Shown here: positions 1 to 8,213 of the stretch, piece after piece | Layout: each line of letters opens with the position of its first letter | Numbering within the stretch: position 1 is the first letter of the stretch | NCBI GenBank assembly: GCA_964429355.1 | Contig: CAYSCH010000087.1 | Location: 1-27,455, forward strand | Length of the DNA stretch: 27,455 bases | Source of the DNA: JAAYAY01 sp964429355 | GTDB taxonomy: Bacteria > Planctomycetota > Planctomycetia > Pirellulales > Thermoguttaceae | Direction: 5' to 3' | Notes under the pieces: model-generated | Told to the model about the DNA's origin: nothing | The model's input: only the letters and a program-made list of their open reading frames with translations | Databases searched by the model: none | Made by a program: the position numbers and the translations under genes

Positions 1-1896
1 TGAAGGCTCGCTGATGTTCGCCTCCGGAAGAAGCCCGCTGCGCTTCATTCGGTCGACCAGGGCATCGAGCGAAAGGCTGGCCTTCTCGCCCTCGGCGACC
101 TCGCCGGCGTCGGGCCATGTGTCGTCCTGGCGGATCTTGACGTCTCCAGCGGGAGTGACAATCATGTCTGGTTCAGCAGGCTGGGCGACTCCCTCCGGAG
201 GTTGCAGATCAGGGAACGAGATAGCGAAACCACTCATCAACCCGAGTTTGGTTTGCTCTGTCGAGGCTTGCTTGAACTCACCCAGGATGGACTGCGGCAC
301 TTGAAGTTCAACCCGATGGGTGGACGTCTTCACGTCACCCCGCACAAACAGGCAAGTGAAAAGGAATTCACTGGGCCGGGTTATCGGAGAGCCCCCGGGC
401 ATGAAGGAACCGAGGGCTCTTGCCTCGAACACGACGGGCGTGGATGCATACACCATCGCATCGAACCCTTGCAGCGCGGAATACGCGCCATGGACGATTC
501 CCATCTCACGCTGATACTGGTTCCAGAAGCAGTGGTTGTATTCGGTCATACAGAATGGCCGGTCTGCAAATTTCGTACCCATCATGCCGCGCAAATGAGG
601 CACCGCGTCGCCCACCGAGCTGGTTTGCGGGCAGATGGCCCCAGCGCCTCCACGCCAATCCCCCCAGGGCATTGCATAAAACTGATTTCGGATCGCCATC
701 GTTGTGTATTCGTATCGTGCTGCATGGTCTCCCCACCACTGCGACAGGCTATAATGGGCGACCAATCCATCGTATCCGATGCGTTTGAGATTGGCCGTGT
801 ACCAAGCGATGTTTTCGCGGGCCAGTTCAGTCACGAAGAAAGTAAAGTCTTGATCGCTTGGACTCGATCCGATTCCGGTCCAGTTGAACAACGGCGGTAC
901 GAACGAGATGTTCTCCGCCGGCGTCACCACCTGGTCGAAAGAGATCATGGCGGCGTCTCCCCATGCCTTGGCCAGGGCTTCCGGCGTTTGATACTTCTTC
1001 TCAAGCCACTCGCGGAATCGCTGGTGCAACGCTTCTTTGACTTCCTCAGACGAAATGTGACGAGCCAACAGACCCGATTCCTGTTCATTATAGGGTTCGA
1101 TGCAGGCAATGACCGGATCGTCCTTCCACGCCAATCCGGTGTAGGGATTGACATGGTTCATCAGAGTCTCAGCCGCATAGAGCCAGATTCGGCGCACTTC
1201 AGGATCCCCCAAAAACATCCGCGCCTTGAAGTCGCATTCTTTGCTCTGAATTGCAGGATTATAATTCAGTGGAGGAGGTACCTCCTGAAAAAGCCCGTAA
1301 CCCAGCAAGGTCAGATGCAGGTAAATCCCTTGTTGGCCCATCCGGGCGACCAGGTAATCAACCTTATCGAACAGTTCCGGACTGATGCTTAGGCTTTTGT
1401 CCGGCGACATGAGGTCTATATCGAATATTCGAAAGAGATTGTACCCCTGATTTCTGGACGACCGGATAAAACGGTCCACACCCTCTTTCCAGTTTGTGCC
1501 CTCGCCAAACCAGCTATAGGTGTTAACGCTCATGGCCGCATCATCCACCACATGGAATATGAATCCCTTCAATTTGACCAACTTTTCAGGGTTGCCCTTG
1601 GCAACCAGTTTCCCTGAGGGCCCGATGACAAGTCGCGGCAACCGTTTGCTCCCTGCGGGCGGTCCGTCCACCAACGGCACGGCGGTCGCCGCGCTCAAGT
1701 CCAAGGCGCTGCCGGCCTTCACCAGCACGTCGGATGTGTCCACCACCTTCCATTGCGCGTTCGCTTCGAATGTCAACCTCTCTTCGGCGATGGCCGCAAC
1801 AGTAGACGCTGCCACAGCCACGTAACAACTCGGGAGAAATAGACTTCTAGCGACGGCACAGGCTACGCACATCAAACCGAGTGGCTTATTCTTCAT
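1..1896 (-). CDS. Secreted clan-A-like glycoside hydrolase, copy 1 (3' end outside window)
   Basis: Reading on the minus strand from ATG at 1896, the frame stays open for 632 codons to the window edge, so this is a truncated view of an intact gene and not a pseudogene. The start has a GGGAG site six bases upstream, in the same context as the neighbouring copy. An N-terminal hydrophobic stretch (about residues 8-36) suggests export. The rest follows copy 2 (2114-4507) at roughly four residues in five by eye, including the 'EPYNEQE' segment (candidate acid/base Glu after Asn) and 'TEYNHCFWNQ' (candidate nucleophile Glu), both of which suit a (beta/alpha)8 retaining hydrolase of the GH5/GH42 type. 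The substrate cannot be told. It lies downstream of copy 2 in the same orientation, across a 217-base gap. Confidence 0.8.
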   Translation of the reverse strand, partial: MKNKPLGLMCVACAVARSLFLPSCYVAVAASTVAAIAEERLTFEANAQWKVVDTSDVLVKAGSALDLSAATAVPLVDGPPAGSKRLPRLVIGPSGKLVAKGNPEKLVKLKGFIFHVVDDAAMSVNTYSWFGEGTNWKEGVDRFIRSSRNQGYNLFRIFDIDLMSPDKSLSISPELFDKVDYLVARMGQQGIYLHLTLLGYGLFQEVPPPLNYNPAIQSKECDFKARMFLGDPEVRRIWLYAAETLMNHVNPYTGLAWKDDPVIACIEPYNEQESGLLARHISSEEVKEALHQRFREWLEKKYQTPEALAKAWGDAAMISFDQVVTPAENISFVPPLFNWTGIGSSPSDQDFTFFVTELARENIAWYTANLKRIGYDGLVAHYSLSQWWGDHAARYEYTTMAIRNQFYAMPWGDWRGGAGAICPQTSSVGDAVPHLRGMMGTKFADRPFCMTEYNHCFWNQYQREMGIVHGAYSALQGFDAMVYASTPVVFEARALGSFMPGGSPITRPSEFLFTCLFVRGDVKTSTHRVELQVPQSILGEFKQASTEQTKLGLMSGFAISFPDLQPPEGVAQPAEPDMIVTPAGDVKIRQDDTWPDAGEVAEGEKASLSLDALVDRMKRSGLLPEANISEPS

Positions 1897-2113
1897 GACG
1901 GTCTCCCATTGTGGGCACCTGTTCACGGGCCTCAGAAACATTCTGACAGATTATCCCGGACGGTACAAACTACAAACGCGACAATCGCTAATGCGACCTT
2001 GTTGTCAACAGTCTAGCTGCGAAAAGCAACCAGAAGACTCTTGCAGGCTTCTTTGCTGAACAGCAGATTTGTTTCCAAAAAGAACCTTCGTTAAGGACCG
2101 GGCCGCTCCAGGC

Positions 2114-4507
2114 TCAGTCTACGGTGAGCTCGAAGAACGAAGTTGGGCCGTGCTCCAGACTCGCGGTGTCGAGATGGATCTTGAGCCGACCATCTTCCCA
2201 GGCGAGCGGCAAACGTTCTCGACGCGCCCCGTTGAGGCCAATCGCATAAAGGGCCATGTTTTCTCCGTGGGCGTTCTGCAACGTCGCGTCCAGACGCCCG
2301 ACCTTCATCAACGTCGGCAACGTGCCGTAGTCGAACATCTTCGTACGATCGGGCGTCACCACCATGCCGGTGTTGGCGGTCTCGGTCGTATAGAGCAGGA
2401 CCATCCGCTGGCTTTCCGCGAGATCCTTCCCATCCACGGCGCAAACGCCAACCATGGCCGGAGTATCGCTGCCGATCACTTCCAGCCGCCCGACCAGTTC
2501 GCCTCGGCCGGCCTCCAAGGTCACGGCCTCGCTGAAGCGCGTGGCCACCTTGAGGAGATTTTCCTTGGCTCGCAAGGTGATCTCACCAGTATCGCTCTGA
2601 AATACTCCCTTTGAAGGCTCGCTGATGTTCGCCTCCGGAAGAAGCCCGCTGCGCTTCATTCGGTCGGCCAGGGCATCGAGCGAAAGGCTGGCCTTCTCGG
2701 CATCGGCATCGGTGACCACCTCGGTCCAGTTGGTGTTCTGGCGGATTTTCACGCCGCCTGCAGGAGTGACAATCATGTCTGGTTCGGCAGGCTGGGCGAC
2801 TCCCTCCGGAGGTTGCACACCGGGGAACGAGATGGTGAAACCATTCATCAGCCCGAGTTTGGTCTGCTCTGTCGAGGCTTGCTTGAACTCGCCCAGGACG
2901 GACTGCGGCACTTGAAGCTCAACCCGATGGGCGGACGTCTTCACGTCACCCCGCACAAACAGGCAAGTGAAAAGGAATTCACAGGCTCGGGTTACCGGAG
3001 AGCCCTCGGGCTGGAAGGAACCGAGGCGTTTTGCCTCGAACACGACGGGAGCGGAAGCATATACCAGCGCATCGAATCCTTGAAACGCGGCATAGGCGCC
3101 ATAGACGAGTCCGAACTCACGTTGATACTGGTTCCAGAAGCAATGGTTGTACTCGGTCGTACAGAATGGCCGGTCCGCAAATTTCGCACCGAACAAGATA
3201 CGCATATAGGCCGCGGCGTCGCTCAGCGAACTGTTTTGGGGGCAGGTTACTCCATCGCCTCCATGCCAATTTCCCCATGGAAACGCAAAAAACTGATTTC
3301 TGATCGCCATGGTTGAGTATTCGTATCGTGCTGCATGGTCTCCCCACCAATTTGGCAGGCTATAATGGCCCACCAATCCATCGTAGCGGATGCGTTTGAG
3401 ATTGGCCGTGTACCAAGCGATGTTTTCGCGGGCCAGCATAGTGCAGAAGAGTACAAAGTCCTGATCGCTTGGACTCGATCCTATTCCGGTCCATTCGAAA
3501 TACGGCGGCACGAACATAAGGCTCCGCGCCGGCGCCGCCACCTGGTCGAAAGAGATCATGGCGGCGTTTCCCCATGCCTTGGCCAGGGCTTCCGGCGTTT
3601 GATACTTCGCCTCCAGCCATTTGCGGAATTGCTGGTTCATTGTTTCCAGGATTGCGTCGGACGTATAGAAATGGGCCAGCAGTCCGGATTCCTGTTCATT
3701 ATAGGGTTCGATGCAGGCAATGACCGGATCGTCCTTCCACGCCAATCCCGTGTAGGGATTGACGTGGTTCATCAGAGTCTCAGCCCCATAGAGCCAGATT
3801 TGGCGCACTTCGGAATCCCCCAAAAACATCCGCGCCTTGAAGTCGCATTCTTTGCTCTGGATTTGAGGATTGTACTTCAAAGGAGGAGGCACCTCCTGAA
3901 AAAGCCCGTAACCGAGCAAGGTCAGATGCAAGTAGATCCCTTGTTTGCCCATCTGGGCGATCAGGTAATCAACTTTGTCGAGAAGTTCCGGACGGATGCT
4001 CAGGCTTTTGTCCGGCGACATGAGGTCGATATCGAATATTCGAAAGAGATTGTACCCTTGAATTCTGCACGACCGGACATAGCGGTCCACATCCTCTTTC
4101 CAATTTGCGCCCTCGCCAAACCACCCCATACCATCAACACTCATGGCCTCATCATTCACCACATGAAATATGAATCCTTTCAATCGGACCGGATTATCGG
4201 GCTTGCCTTTGGCGACCAGTTTCCCAGAGGGCCCGATGACAAGCCGCGGCAACTGTTTGCTCCCGGCAGACGGTCCGTCCACCCACGGCACGGCGCTTAC
4301 CGCGCTCAAATCCAAAGCGCTGCCTGCCTTTACCAGCACACCCGAGGTGTCCACCACCTTCCATTGCGAGTTCGCTGTGAATGTCAAGCTCTCTTCAGCG
4401 ATGGCCGTAACCGTAGATGCTGCCACAGCCACATAACAACCCAGCAGGAATAGAGTTCTCGCGCCGGCACAGGCCGCGCACATCAAGCCGGTTGGCTCTT
4501 TCTTCAC
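2114..4507 (-). CDS. Secreted clan-A-like glycoside hydrolase, copy 2
   Basis: A 797-residue protein. The open frame extends upstream to 4582, but I choose GTG at 4507 because it aligns with the ATG of copy 1 and has the same GGGAG site and spacing. Residues about 8-38 look like a signal peptide. Residues about 105-480 look like a TIM-barrel hydrolase: 'GYNLFRIFDIDL' (151-162), 'EPYNEQE' with N270-E271 as likely acid/base, and 'TEYNH' with E452 as likely nucleophile. The last ~300 residues are beta-rich and probably accessory. The class (cellulase-like, beta-galactosidase-like) is inferred from barrel motifs; the family number and substrate are uncertain. It is a tandem duplicate of the gene at 1-1896, and both probably act outside the cytoplasm on polysaccharide. 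Confidence 0.82.
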   Translation of the reverse strand: MKKEPTGLMCAACAGARTLFLLGCYVAVAASTVTAIAEESLTFTANSQWKVVDTSGVLVKAGSALDLSAVSAVPWVDGPSAGSKQLPRLVIGPSGKLVAKGKPDNPVRLKGFIFHVVNDEAMSVDGMGWFGEGANWKEDVDRYVRSCRIQGYNLFRIFDIDLMSPDKSLSIRPELLDKVDYLIAQMGKQGIYLHLTLLGYGLFQEVPPPLKYNPQIQSKECDFKARMFLGDSEVRQIWLYGAETLMNHVNPYTGLAWKDDPVIACIEPYNEQESGLLAHFYTSDAILETMNQQFRKWLEAKYQTPEALAKAWGNAAMISFDQVAAPARSLMFVPPYFEWTGIGSSPSDQDFVLFCTMLARENIAWYTANLKRIRYDGLVGHYSLPNWWGDHAARYEYSTMAIRNQFFAFPWGNWHGGDGVTCPQNSSLSDAAAYMRILFGAKFADRPFCTTEYNHCFWNQYQREFGLVYGAYAAFQGFDALVYASAPVVFEAKRLGSFQPEGSPVTRACEFLFTCLFVRGDVKTSAHRVELQVPQSVLGEFKQASTEQTKLGLMNGFTISFPGVQPPEGVAQPAEPDMIVTPAGGVKIRQNTNWTEVVTDADAEKASLSLDALADRMKRSGLLPEANISEPSKGVFQSDTGEITLRAKENLLKVATRFSEAVTLEAGRGELVGRLEVIGSDTPAMVGVCAVDGKDLAESQRMVLLYTTETANTGMVVTPDRTKMFDYGTLPTLMKVGRLDATLQNAHGENMALYAIGLNGARRERLPLAWEDGRLKIHLDTASLEHGPTSFFELTVD

Positions 4508-4773
4508 GACAGTCTCCCATTGTATTGAGTGGTGAATGAGGAACTGGCATTGCCGCTCAGTCGGCCGAATCGCGGGTGGCACAGGATCTTGAACCTGTGT
4601 GGCGCAGCCAGGGGAGGTCTCGTTGGGTCATCCAATTCAATGAATCGTCAGGCCGGCCAGGGCTTTGTCACTTGCATCAGCGTACGGAACGCCAACGCCT
4701 ATGCGACGACGGCCTGGTACGGGGCCATTGTGGTCAATCGAACAGCCGCAGGCAACCTCCTGGGACTCTGTCC

Positions 4774-4829
4774 CCCCGGTTCAAGAACCGGGGCCACCCG
4801 CGGCGCACGCCGCTATGCGGCGTGCGCCG
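4774..4829. repeat. Two adjacent perfect hairpins
   Basis: 4774-4793 is a perfect 9-bp inverted repeat (CCCCGGTTC, AA, GAACCGGGG). Eight bases later, 4801-4829 is a perfect 13-bp inverted repeat (CGGCGCACGCCGC, TAT, GCGGCGTGCGCCG). No T-tract follows on either strand, so neither looks like a classical intrinsic terminator. They resemble REP-like palindromic elements. Confidence 0.75.
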
Positions 4830-4955
4830 GTCCAATAACTGAAGTGGAAACGGTGGGGCGCATTAGCTGTCAATCGTCGCTTCCACCCACACAAGGTGGG
4901 TGGCGGCGTCTGAATTCCTCCCCAAATCATGCAAGGCTATTTGGAAGCCGGCAGG

Positions 4956-5025
4956 CTGGGTTGACATGGTGAGCGGCGGCGGTATCCTCAGTGGCAGCGG
5001 GATGGGGGGCACTGGACGGTCCGGG
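4956..5025 (+). promoter_or_regulatory. Repeated promoter-like module, copy A
   Basis: TTGACA at 4961-4966 and TATCCT at 4983-4988 are 16 bases apart, giving a good sigma-70-like promoter pointing at the gene that starts at 5072. The whole block, from CTGGG to the CACTGGACGGTCCGGG end, recurs with few changes at 7915-7984, so it is also a dispersed repeat. Promoter function is inferred from spacing and position. Confidence 0.55.
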
Positions 5026-5071
5026 AAAGAAGGAACTTGGGTGGAATCCATAGTTGGGCAGGATGTCTCAC

Positions 5072-5752
5072 ATGCACCGTATCATTCTCCTGGCGTTTGC
5101 GGCATTTCAGGTTCTCGCTGCAGGGCAAACGGCAGTCGCGCAAGAGGTGTTGTTCGAGGACACCTTTGACAACGCTTTGTCGCCCAGGTGGAGTATCGTC
5201 GGTCTGAAAAAGGACGATTACCGCGTTAAAGATGGCGGCCTGGAAATGCGCGTGCAGCCAGGAAAGGCGACAAAGGATACGCCGATGTCGATGGTACTGC
5301 TTCCGTTTGACACAACGGAAACCGTGACAGCGTCGGTCGAATTGACGCTCATCGATCGATTTACGGAGCCCTGCGAATCCGCGGGGCTCTTCCTGACCGA
5401 CGAGGGTAGCCGTGAGTTTGGTGCCCAGAAAATGAACTTGAATGGGCATTTGGTATTTTCGCCGAGTAAGGTTGAGTTTATCGGCAAGGAGGGAGACGAA
5501 GGTGATCCTCAGCAATATGCTCTGAAATTCTGGCCCGCAAATGACGAATATGGGGCGCTACGGATCATCGTTCGCGGCAACTATGGTTATTTTCAGGTTG
5601 GCCCGTCCACGGATGGCAAGTATCTCGATTTCTTTCATTCCGCACTCAGCCCCAATGAACCAAAGCGAGGGTTCTGTTTAAGTGCTTCTGGCGGACCGAC
5701 GGACAAGGAGCACTGGGTGCGATTTGATAACTTCCGCGTTGTTCGGAACTAA
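5072..5752 (+). CDS. Secreted DUF1349/concanavalin-like beta-sandwich protein
   Basis: A 226-residue protein. ATG at 5072 is preferred because an AGGA lies eight bases upstream and the product then opens with a clean signal peptide (MHRIILLAFAAFQVLAAG, ending near QTAVAQ); ATG 5063 and TTG 5054 are also in frame. The mature part begins 'LFEDTFDNALSPRWSIVG' and continues with alternating beta strands and 'DNFRVVRN' at the end. This pattern is typical of DUF1349/laminin-G-like carbohydrate-binding folds. No catalytic residues are evident, so a binding role at the cell surface or periplasm is more likely than an enzyme. A promoter-like repeat lies just upstream. The next gene follows on the same strand after about 60 bases. 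Confidence 0.75.
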   Translation: MHRIILLAFAAFQVLAAGQTAVAQEVLFEDTFDNALSPRWSIVGLKKDDYRVKDGGLEMRVQPGKATKDTPMSMVLLPFDTTETVTASVELTLIDRFTEPCESAGLFLTDEGSREFGAQKMNLNGHLVFSPSKVEFIGKEGDEGDPQQYALKFWPANDEYGALRIIVRGNYGYFQVGPSTDGKYLDFFHSALSPNEPKRGFCLSASGGPTDKEHWVRFDNFRVVRN

Positions 5753-5813
5753 AGAAGAGACGAACAGAATGTTGGACCGAAGCCCTCGTTCGGCCACCAA
5801 CCGGACTAACGAC

Positions 5814-6632
5814 ATGAGCGGTTACCAAATCATCGAGACCGATGCCGACAACATCGGCGGTTGCGGCCACTGTGGCAACAAAAACGCCAACAACCTGGGG
5901 CATCGTCGGAAAACGACTTGGCTCAAGGAGTGCTATGCGGAGGGCCTGAGATACAAGGTGCTCCGCTCAGAGAAGTCCGGTGATGTTGGAATGATCGAGT
6001 ACGCCCTCGGCAATCATGCGTGGCGGCCCGTGGAGGCGGACGGCTACCTGGTCATCCATTGCGTGTGGGTCTACGGCCAGCACAAGGGGAAAGGGCTTGG
6101 GTCTCTGCTGCTGGAGAGTTGTCTCGAGGACGCCAGGAAGAGCAAGTGCCGAGGGGTGGCCGTCGTGACCAGTTCCGATAGTCTCATGGCCGGAAGTGAT
6201 TTGTTCCTCAAAGCGGGTTTTGTCGTGGTGGACCGCACGATCGGCAGCAGTGAGGCATCGGCGGCCCCCTATGAACTACTCGTGAAGAAATTCAAGAAGA
6301 CGGCCCCTGATCCTCGGTTCATCGTCCAGCGGGAGCGGCTACTCAAGAGGTACCGGAAGGGCCTCACGATCCTGGCTGCCGATCAGTGCCCATATGCTGC
6401 AAAATCGGTGGAGAGGATTGCGGAGGCGTCGAGGACGTTGGGACTCGAGCCGAAAGTGGTTCGAGTGGAGAGCGCCAAGGCGTCGAGGGAGCTTCCAACG
6501 CCCTATGGCGTGTTCAGCATCATCTGCGATGGCAAGCTCATCGCACACCGTCCGATCAGTGCCACGAGATTCATGAGCATCATGCGGAGGAATGGAGGAG
6601 AGATGCTCAAGGGATGCTCTTCCTGCTGGTAA
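5814..6632 (+). CDS. YoaP-type GNAT N-acetyltransferase
   Basis: A 272-residue protein. Residues about 30-160 form a GNAT domain with the acetyl-CoA-binding motif Q89-H-K-G-K-G94. A C-terminal thioredoxin-like part ('LTILAADQCPYAAKSVERIAE', 184-205, then 'TPYGVFSIICDGKLIAHRPIS') matches the architecture of Bacillus YoaP-like acetyltransferases. Start choice: ATG 5814 fits the N-terminus of that family; ATG 5769 is in frame, has an AGAAGAGA about ten bases upstream and would add 15 residues, so it is a real alternative. Cysteine pairs are notable: CGHC at 17-20 and CSSC at 268-271, the latter two residues from the end. The acetyl acceptor is unknown. It probably shares a transcript with the gene ending at 5752. 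Confidence 0.82.
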   Translation: MSGYQIIETDADNIGGCGHCGNKNANNLGHRRKTTWLKECYAEGLRYKVLRSEKSGDVGMIEYALGNHAWRPVEADGYLVIHCVWVYGQHKGKGLGSLLLESCLEDARKSKCRGVAVVTSSDSLMAGSDLFLKAGFVVVDRTIGSSEASAAPYELLVKKFKKTAPDPRFIVQRERLLKRYRKGLTILAADQCPYAAKSVERIAEASRTLGLEPKVVRVESAKASRELPTPYGVFSIICDGKLIAHRPISATRFMSIMRRNGGEMLKGCSSCW

Positions 6633-6639
6633 ACAGAAC

Positions 6640-6663
6640 TTGACTAACGCCGGACATTAGTTA
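6640..6663 (+). promoter_or_regulatory. Inverted repeat upstream of the Fic gene (candidate operator)
   Basis: TGACTAA (6641-6647) and TTAGTTA (6657-6663) form an inverted repeat with one mismatch around a 9-base spacer. It overlaps a TTGACT that could be a -35 box, but no good -10 follows at the right spacing. A T-rich run just after it means it could instead be a weak terminator of the acetyltransferase gene. Confidence 0.3.
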
Positions 6664-6710
6664 AGCTTTCTTTACCAACACTCTCGCTCGTCAAGGAGGC
6701 TTAACCAGTC

Positions 6711-7880
6711 ATGGCCAGAAAGACGGGGACGTATCGAACTACGAAGTACGCCCAGGAGTCGGTGCGTGCTTTCCTCCCCTATCCCCTGCCGCCGAAGAAT
6801 CCCCCCTTGCACATCGATGGCCCGGTTCTTGAACTGCACAGCGAGGCCCTGGCTGCTCTTGGACGACTGGAGTTGGCCGGCGCGATGGTTCCCAGCCCCA
6901 GCTGGTTCCTGTACGGATTCGTACGGAAAGAGGCGGTCGTTTCGTCGCAGATCGAGGGCACTCAGGCAACCCTGGAAGATCTGATCGCTTTCGAGGCGAC
7001 CCGACAGGCCGACCGCACGGCCGATGTCGAGGAAGTGAGCAACTACGTCGCCGCGCTCACGTTGGCCCGTGAGGAGATGCGTCGTCCCAAGGGGCTGCCC
7101 TTATGCATGCGGCTGCTCTGCAAGGCCCACGAATGTCTGCTGAAAGGAGTGCGAGGTGCAGAAATGCAGCCCGGTGTGATTCGCACCTCGCAGAACTGGA
7201 TCGGCGGCAGCCGGCCCGGAAATGCAGCCTTCGTGCCGCCCCCACCCGATGCGGTTCCCGAGGCATTGGCCACACTCGAACAATGGATTCACGGCAAGGA
7301 CACGTTGCCGCCGCTGGTACGGGCGGGCCTGGCGCATGTTCAGTTTGAGACGATTCATCCATTCCTGGACGGTAACGGACGAATCGGGCGATTGCTGGTT
7401 ACTCTGCTGGTGGAACACTGGAATCTGCTTTCATCACCGCTGCTGTACCTGAGCGTGGCGTTCAAACGGAGCCGCCGGGAGTATTACGAGCGTCTGGCGG
7501 CCGTGCGTACGGACGGGGACTGGGAGGGCTGGACGGCCTATTTTCTCCGCTGCGTGCATGAGGCGGCCGAAGATGCCGTCGGGACCGCACATCGATTGTT
7601 CAGGCTCCTGGCAGACGACCGCCAGAGGTTCTTGCAGCATGAGGCGGCGACGCTTTCGGCCGTTCGCCTGCTTGATCTCTTGCCCGAACATCCCATGATC
7701 ACCCTCCCCGACACCATAGAGCTCGTGGGCCTGACGAAACCGACGGCCAACAAGGCAATCGCGGCCCTTCGCGAGGCAGGTATCCTTCACGAGGTCAGCG
7801 GGAAACGCAGGAACCGCGTCTACTCCTACGACGCCTATCTGAAGGTTCTGTCTGAAGACACGGACACTGCGCCTGGATAG
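6711..7880 (+). CDS. Fic family protein (predicted AMPylase/nucleotidyltransferase)
   Basis: A 389-residue protein with an N-terminal Fic/DOC-type region, the complete catalytic motif HPFLDGNGRIGR (216-227, catalytic H216) and a C-terminal winged-helix-like region (about 315-380; 'LVGLTKPTANKAIAALREAGIL'). An inhibitory helix motif, S78-S-Q-I-E82-G83, precedes the Fic core, as in class II self-inhibited Fic proteins. The family transfers AMP or another nucleotide to Ser/Thr/Tyr of target proteins. ATG 6711 has a strong AAGGAGG at 6693-6699. No antitoxin-like partner is adjacent, consistent with self-inhibition in cis. The HTH suggests DNA binding and possibly autoregulation. The target is unknown. 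Confidence 0.93.
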   Translation: MARKTGTYRTTKYAQESVRAFLPYPLPPKNPPLHIDGPVLELHSEALAALGRLELAGAMVPSPSWFLYGFVRKEAVVSSQIEGTQATLEDLIAFEATRQADRTADVEEVSNYVAALTLAREEMRRPKGLPLCMRLLCKAHECLLKGVRGAEMQPGVIRTSQNWIGGSRPGNAAFVPPPPDAVPEALATLEQWIHGKDTLPPLVRAGLAHVQFETIHPFLDGNGRIGRLLVTLLVEHWNLLSSPLLYLSVAFKRSRREYYERLAAVRTDGDWEGWTAYFLRCVHEAAEDAVGTAHRLFRLLADDRQRFLQHEAATLSAVRLLDLLPEHPMITLPDTIELVGLTKPTANKAIAALREAGILHEVSGKRRNRVYSYDAYLKVLSEDTDTAPG

Positions 7881-7914
7881 GATCACCGTTGCGTCGCCCT
7901 CCGGCGAACAACTG

Positions 7915-7984
7915 CTGGGTTGACATGGTGAGCGGGGCGGTATCCTCAGTGGCAGCGGGGCGGGTTGACACTGGACGGTTCGGG
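7915..7984 (+). promoter_or_regulatory. Repeated promoter-like module, copy B
   Basis: This is nearly the same sequence as 4956-5025: TTGACA at 7920-7925 and TATCCT at 7941-7946 (spacer 15, one base shorter than copy A). It also has a second TTGACA at 7965-7970 where copy A reads GGGGGCA. No convincing gene follows on the plus strand, so here it may be a relic or drive a small transcript. Confidence 0.5.
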
Positions 7985-8097
7985 TAACGGAGTATATTCG
8001 CGATGGGGAAGTCATTGCTCGATGTCGGCCGCCGATGAAGCGGAGCTTCGAGCACTTCTTGGCGTCGATGTGAGCGACTGGAATACCGGTCAGGCGG

Positions 8098-8185
8098 TTC
8101 GTGCCTCAGGGGGTGCCACCCAAATGATGAGGTGGGCATCTGGGGCGATGCGGCCACGCCCTTCGTGCCTCAGGGCGTGCCACCC
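8098..8185. repeat. Pair of 24-base direct repeats with hairpin potential
   Basis: TTCGTGCCTCAGGG-G/C-GTGCCACCC occurs at 8098-8121 and 8162-8185 with a single difference. The second copy, with the GGCCACGCCC before it, can form a bulged ~9-bp stem. It sits just past the stop of the FG-GAP gene (minus strand) but has no T-tract. Confidence 0.7.
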
Positions 8186-8213
8186 CGGGGGTCTCGGTCT
8201 TCGCTGACGTTGA

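Larger units (their letters stand above)
4508..5071. other. Repeat-rich intergenic region
   Basis: This 560-base spacer separates divergently transcribed genes. Short frames across it have no recognisable homology or start context, so I call none. It holds several inverted repeats: CACAGG/CCTGTG at 4580-4599, two strong hairpins at 4774-4829 (listed separately), CCACCCA/TGGGTGG at 4883-4903 with a 7-base loop, and a promoter-like module at 4956-5025 that recurs at 7915. The stretch 4620-4770 holds nothing I can identify. Confidence 0.6.
7881..8213. other. Intergenic region between convergent Fic and FG-GAP genes
   Basis: It contains the second promoter-like module (7915-7984) and two 24-base direct repeats (8098-8121 and 8162-8185). 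A short plus frame from 8021 (MSAADEAELRALLGVDVSD) starts downstream of the module but runs into the direct repeats. It may be a gene remnant, but I cannot support it as a gene. Confidence 0.5.

Noticed and set aside
202..1392. 396-codon plus-strand frame
   Set aside because: It mirrors the hydrolase on the other strand; arginine/histidine-rich composition and no family features. The same applies to 3335-4453.
1..1896. Copy 1 of the glycoside hydrolase as a frameshifted pseudogene
   Set aside because: Sample codons at 1-24, 541-600 and 1800-1896 are in one frame (codons ending at multiples of three) with matching protein, so it is open to the window edge.
4572..4620. Possible tRNA-like fold
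   Set aside because: A short CACAGG/CCTGTG stem is present, but no acceptor or T-arm arrangement could be built.
4529..4972. 147-codon plus-strand frame in the repeat-rich spacer
   Set aside because: No start context, runs through several hairpins, no recognisable domain.
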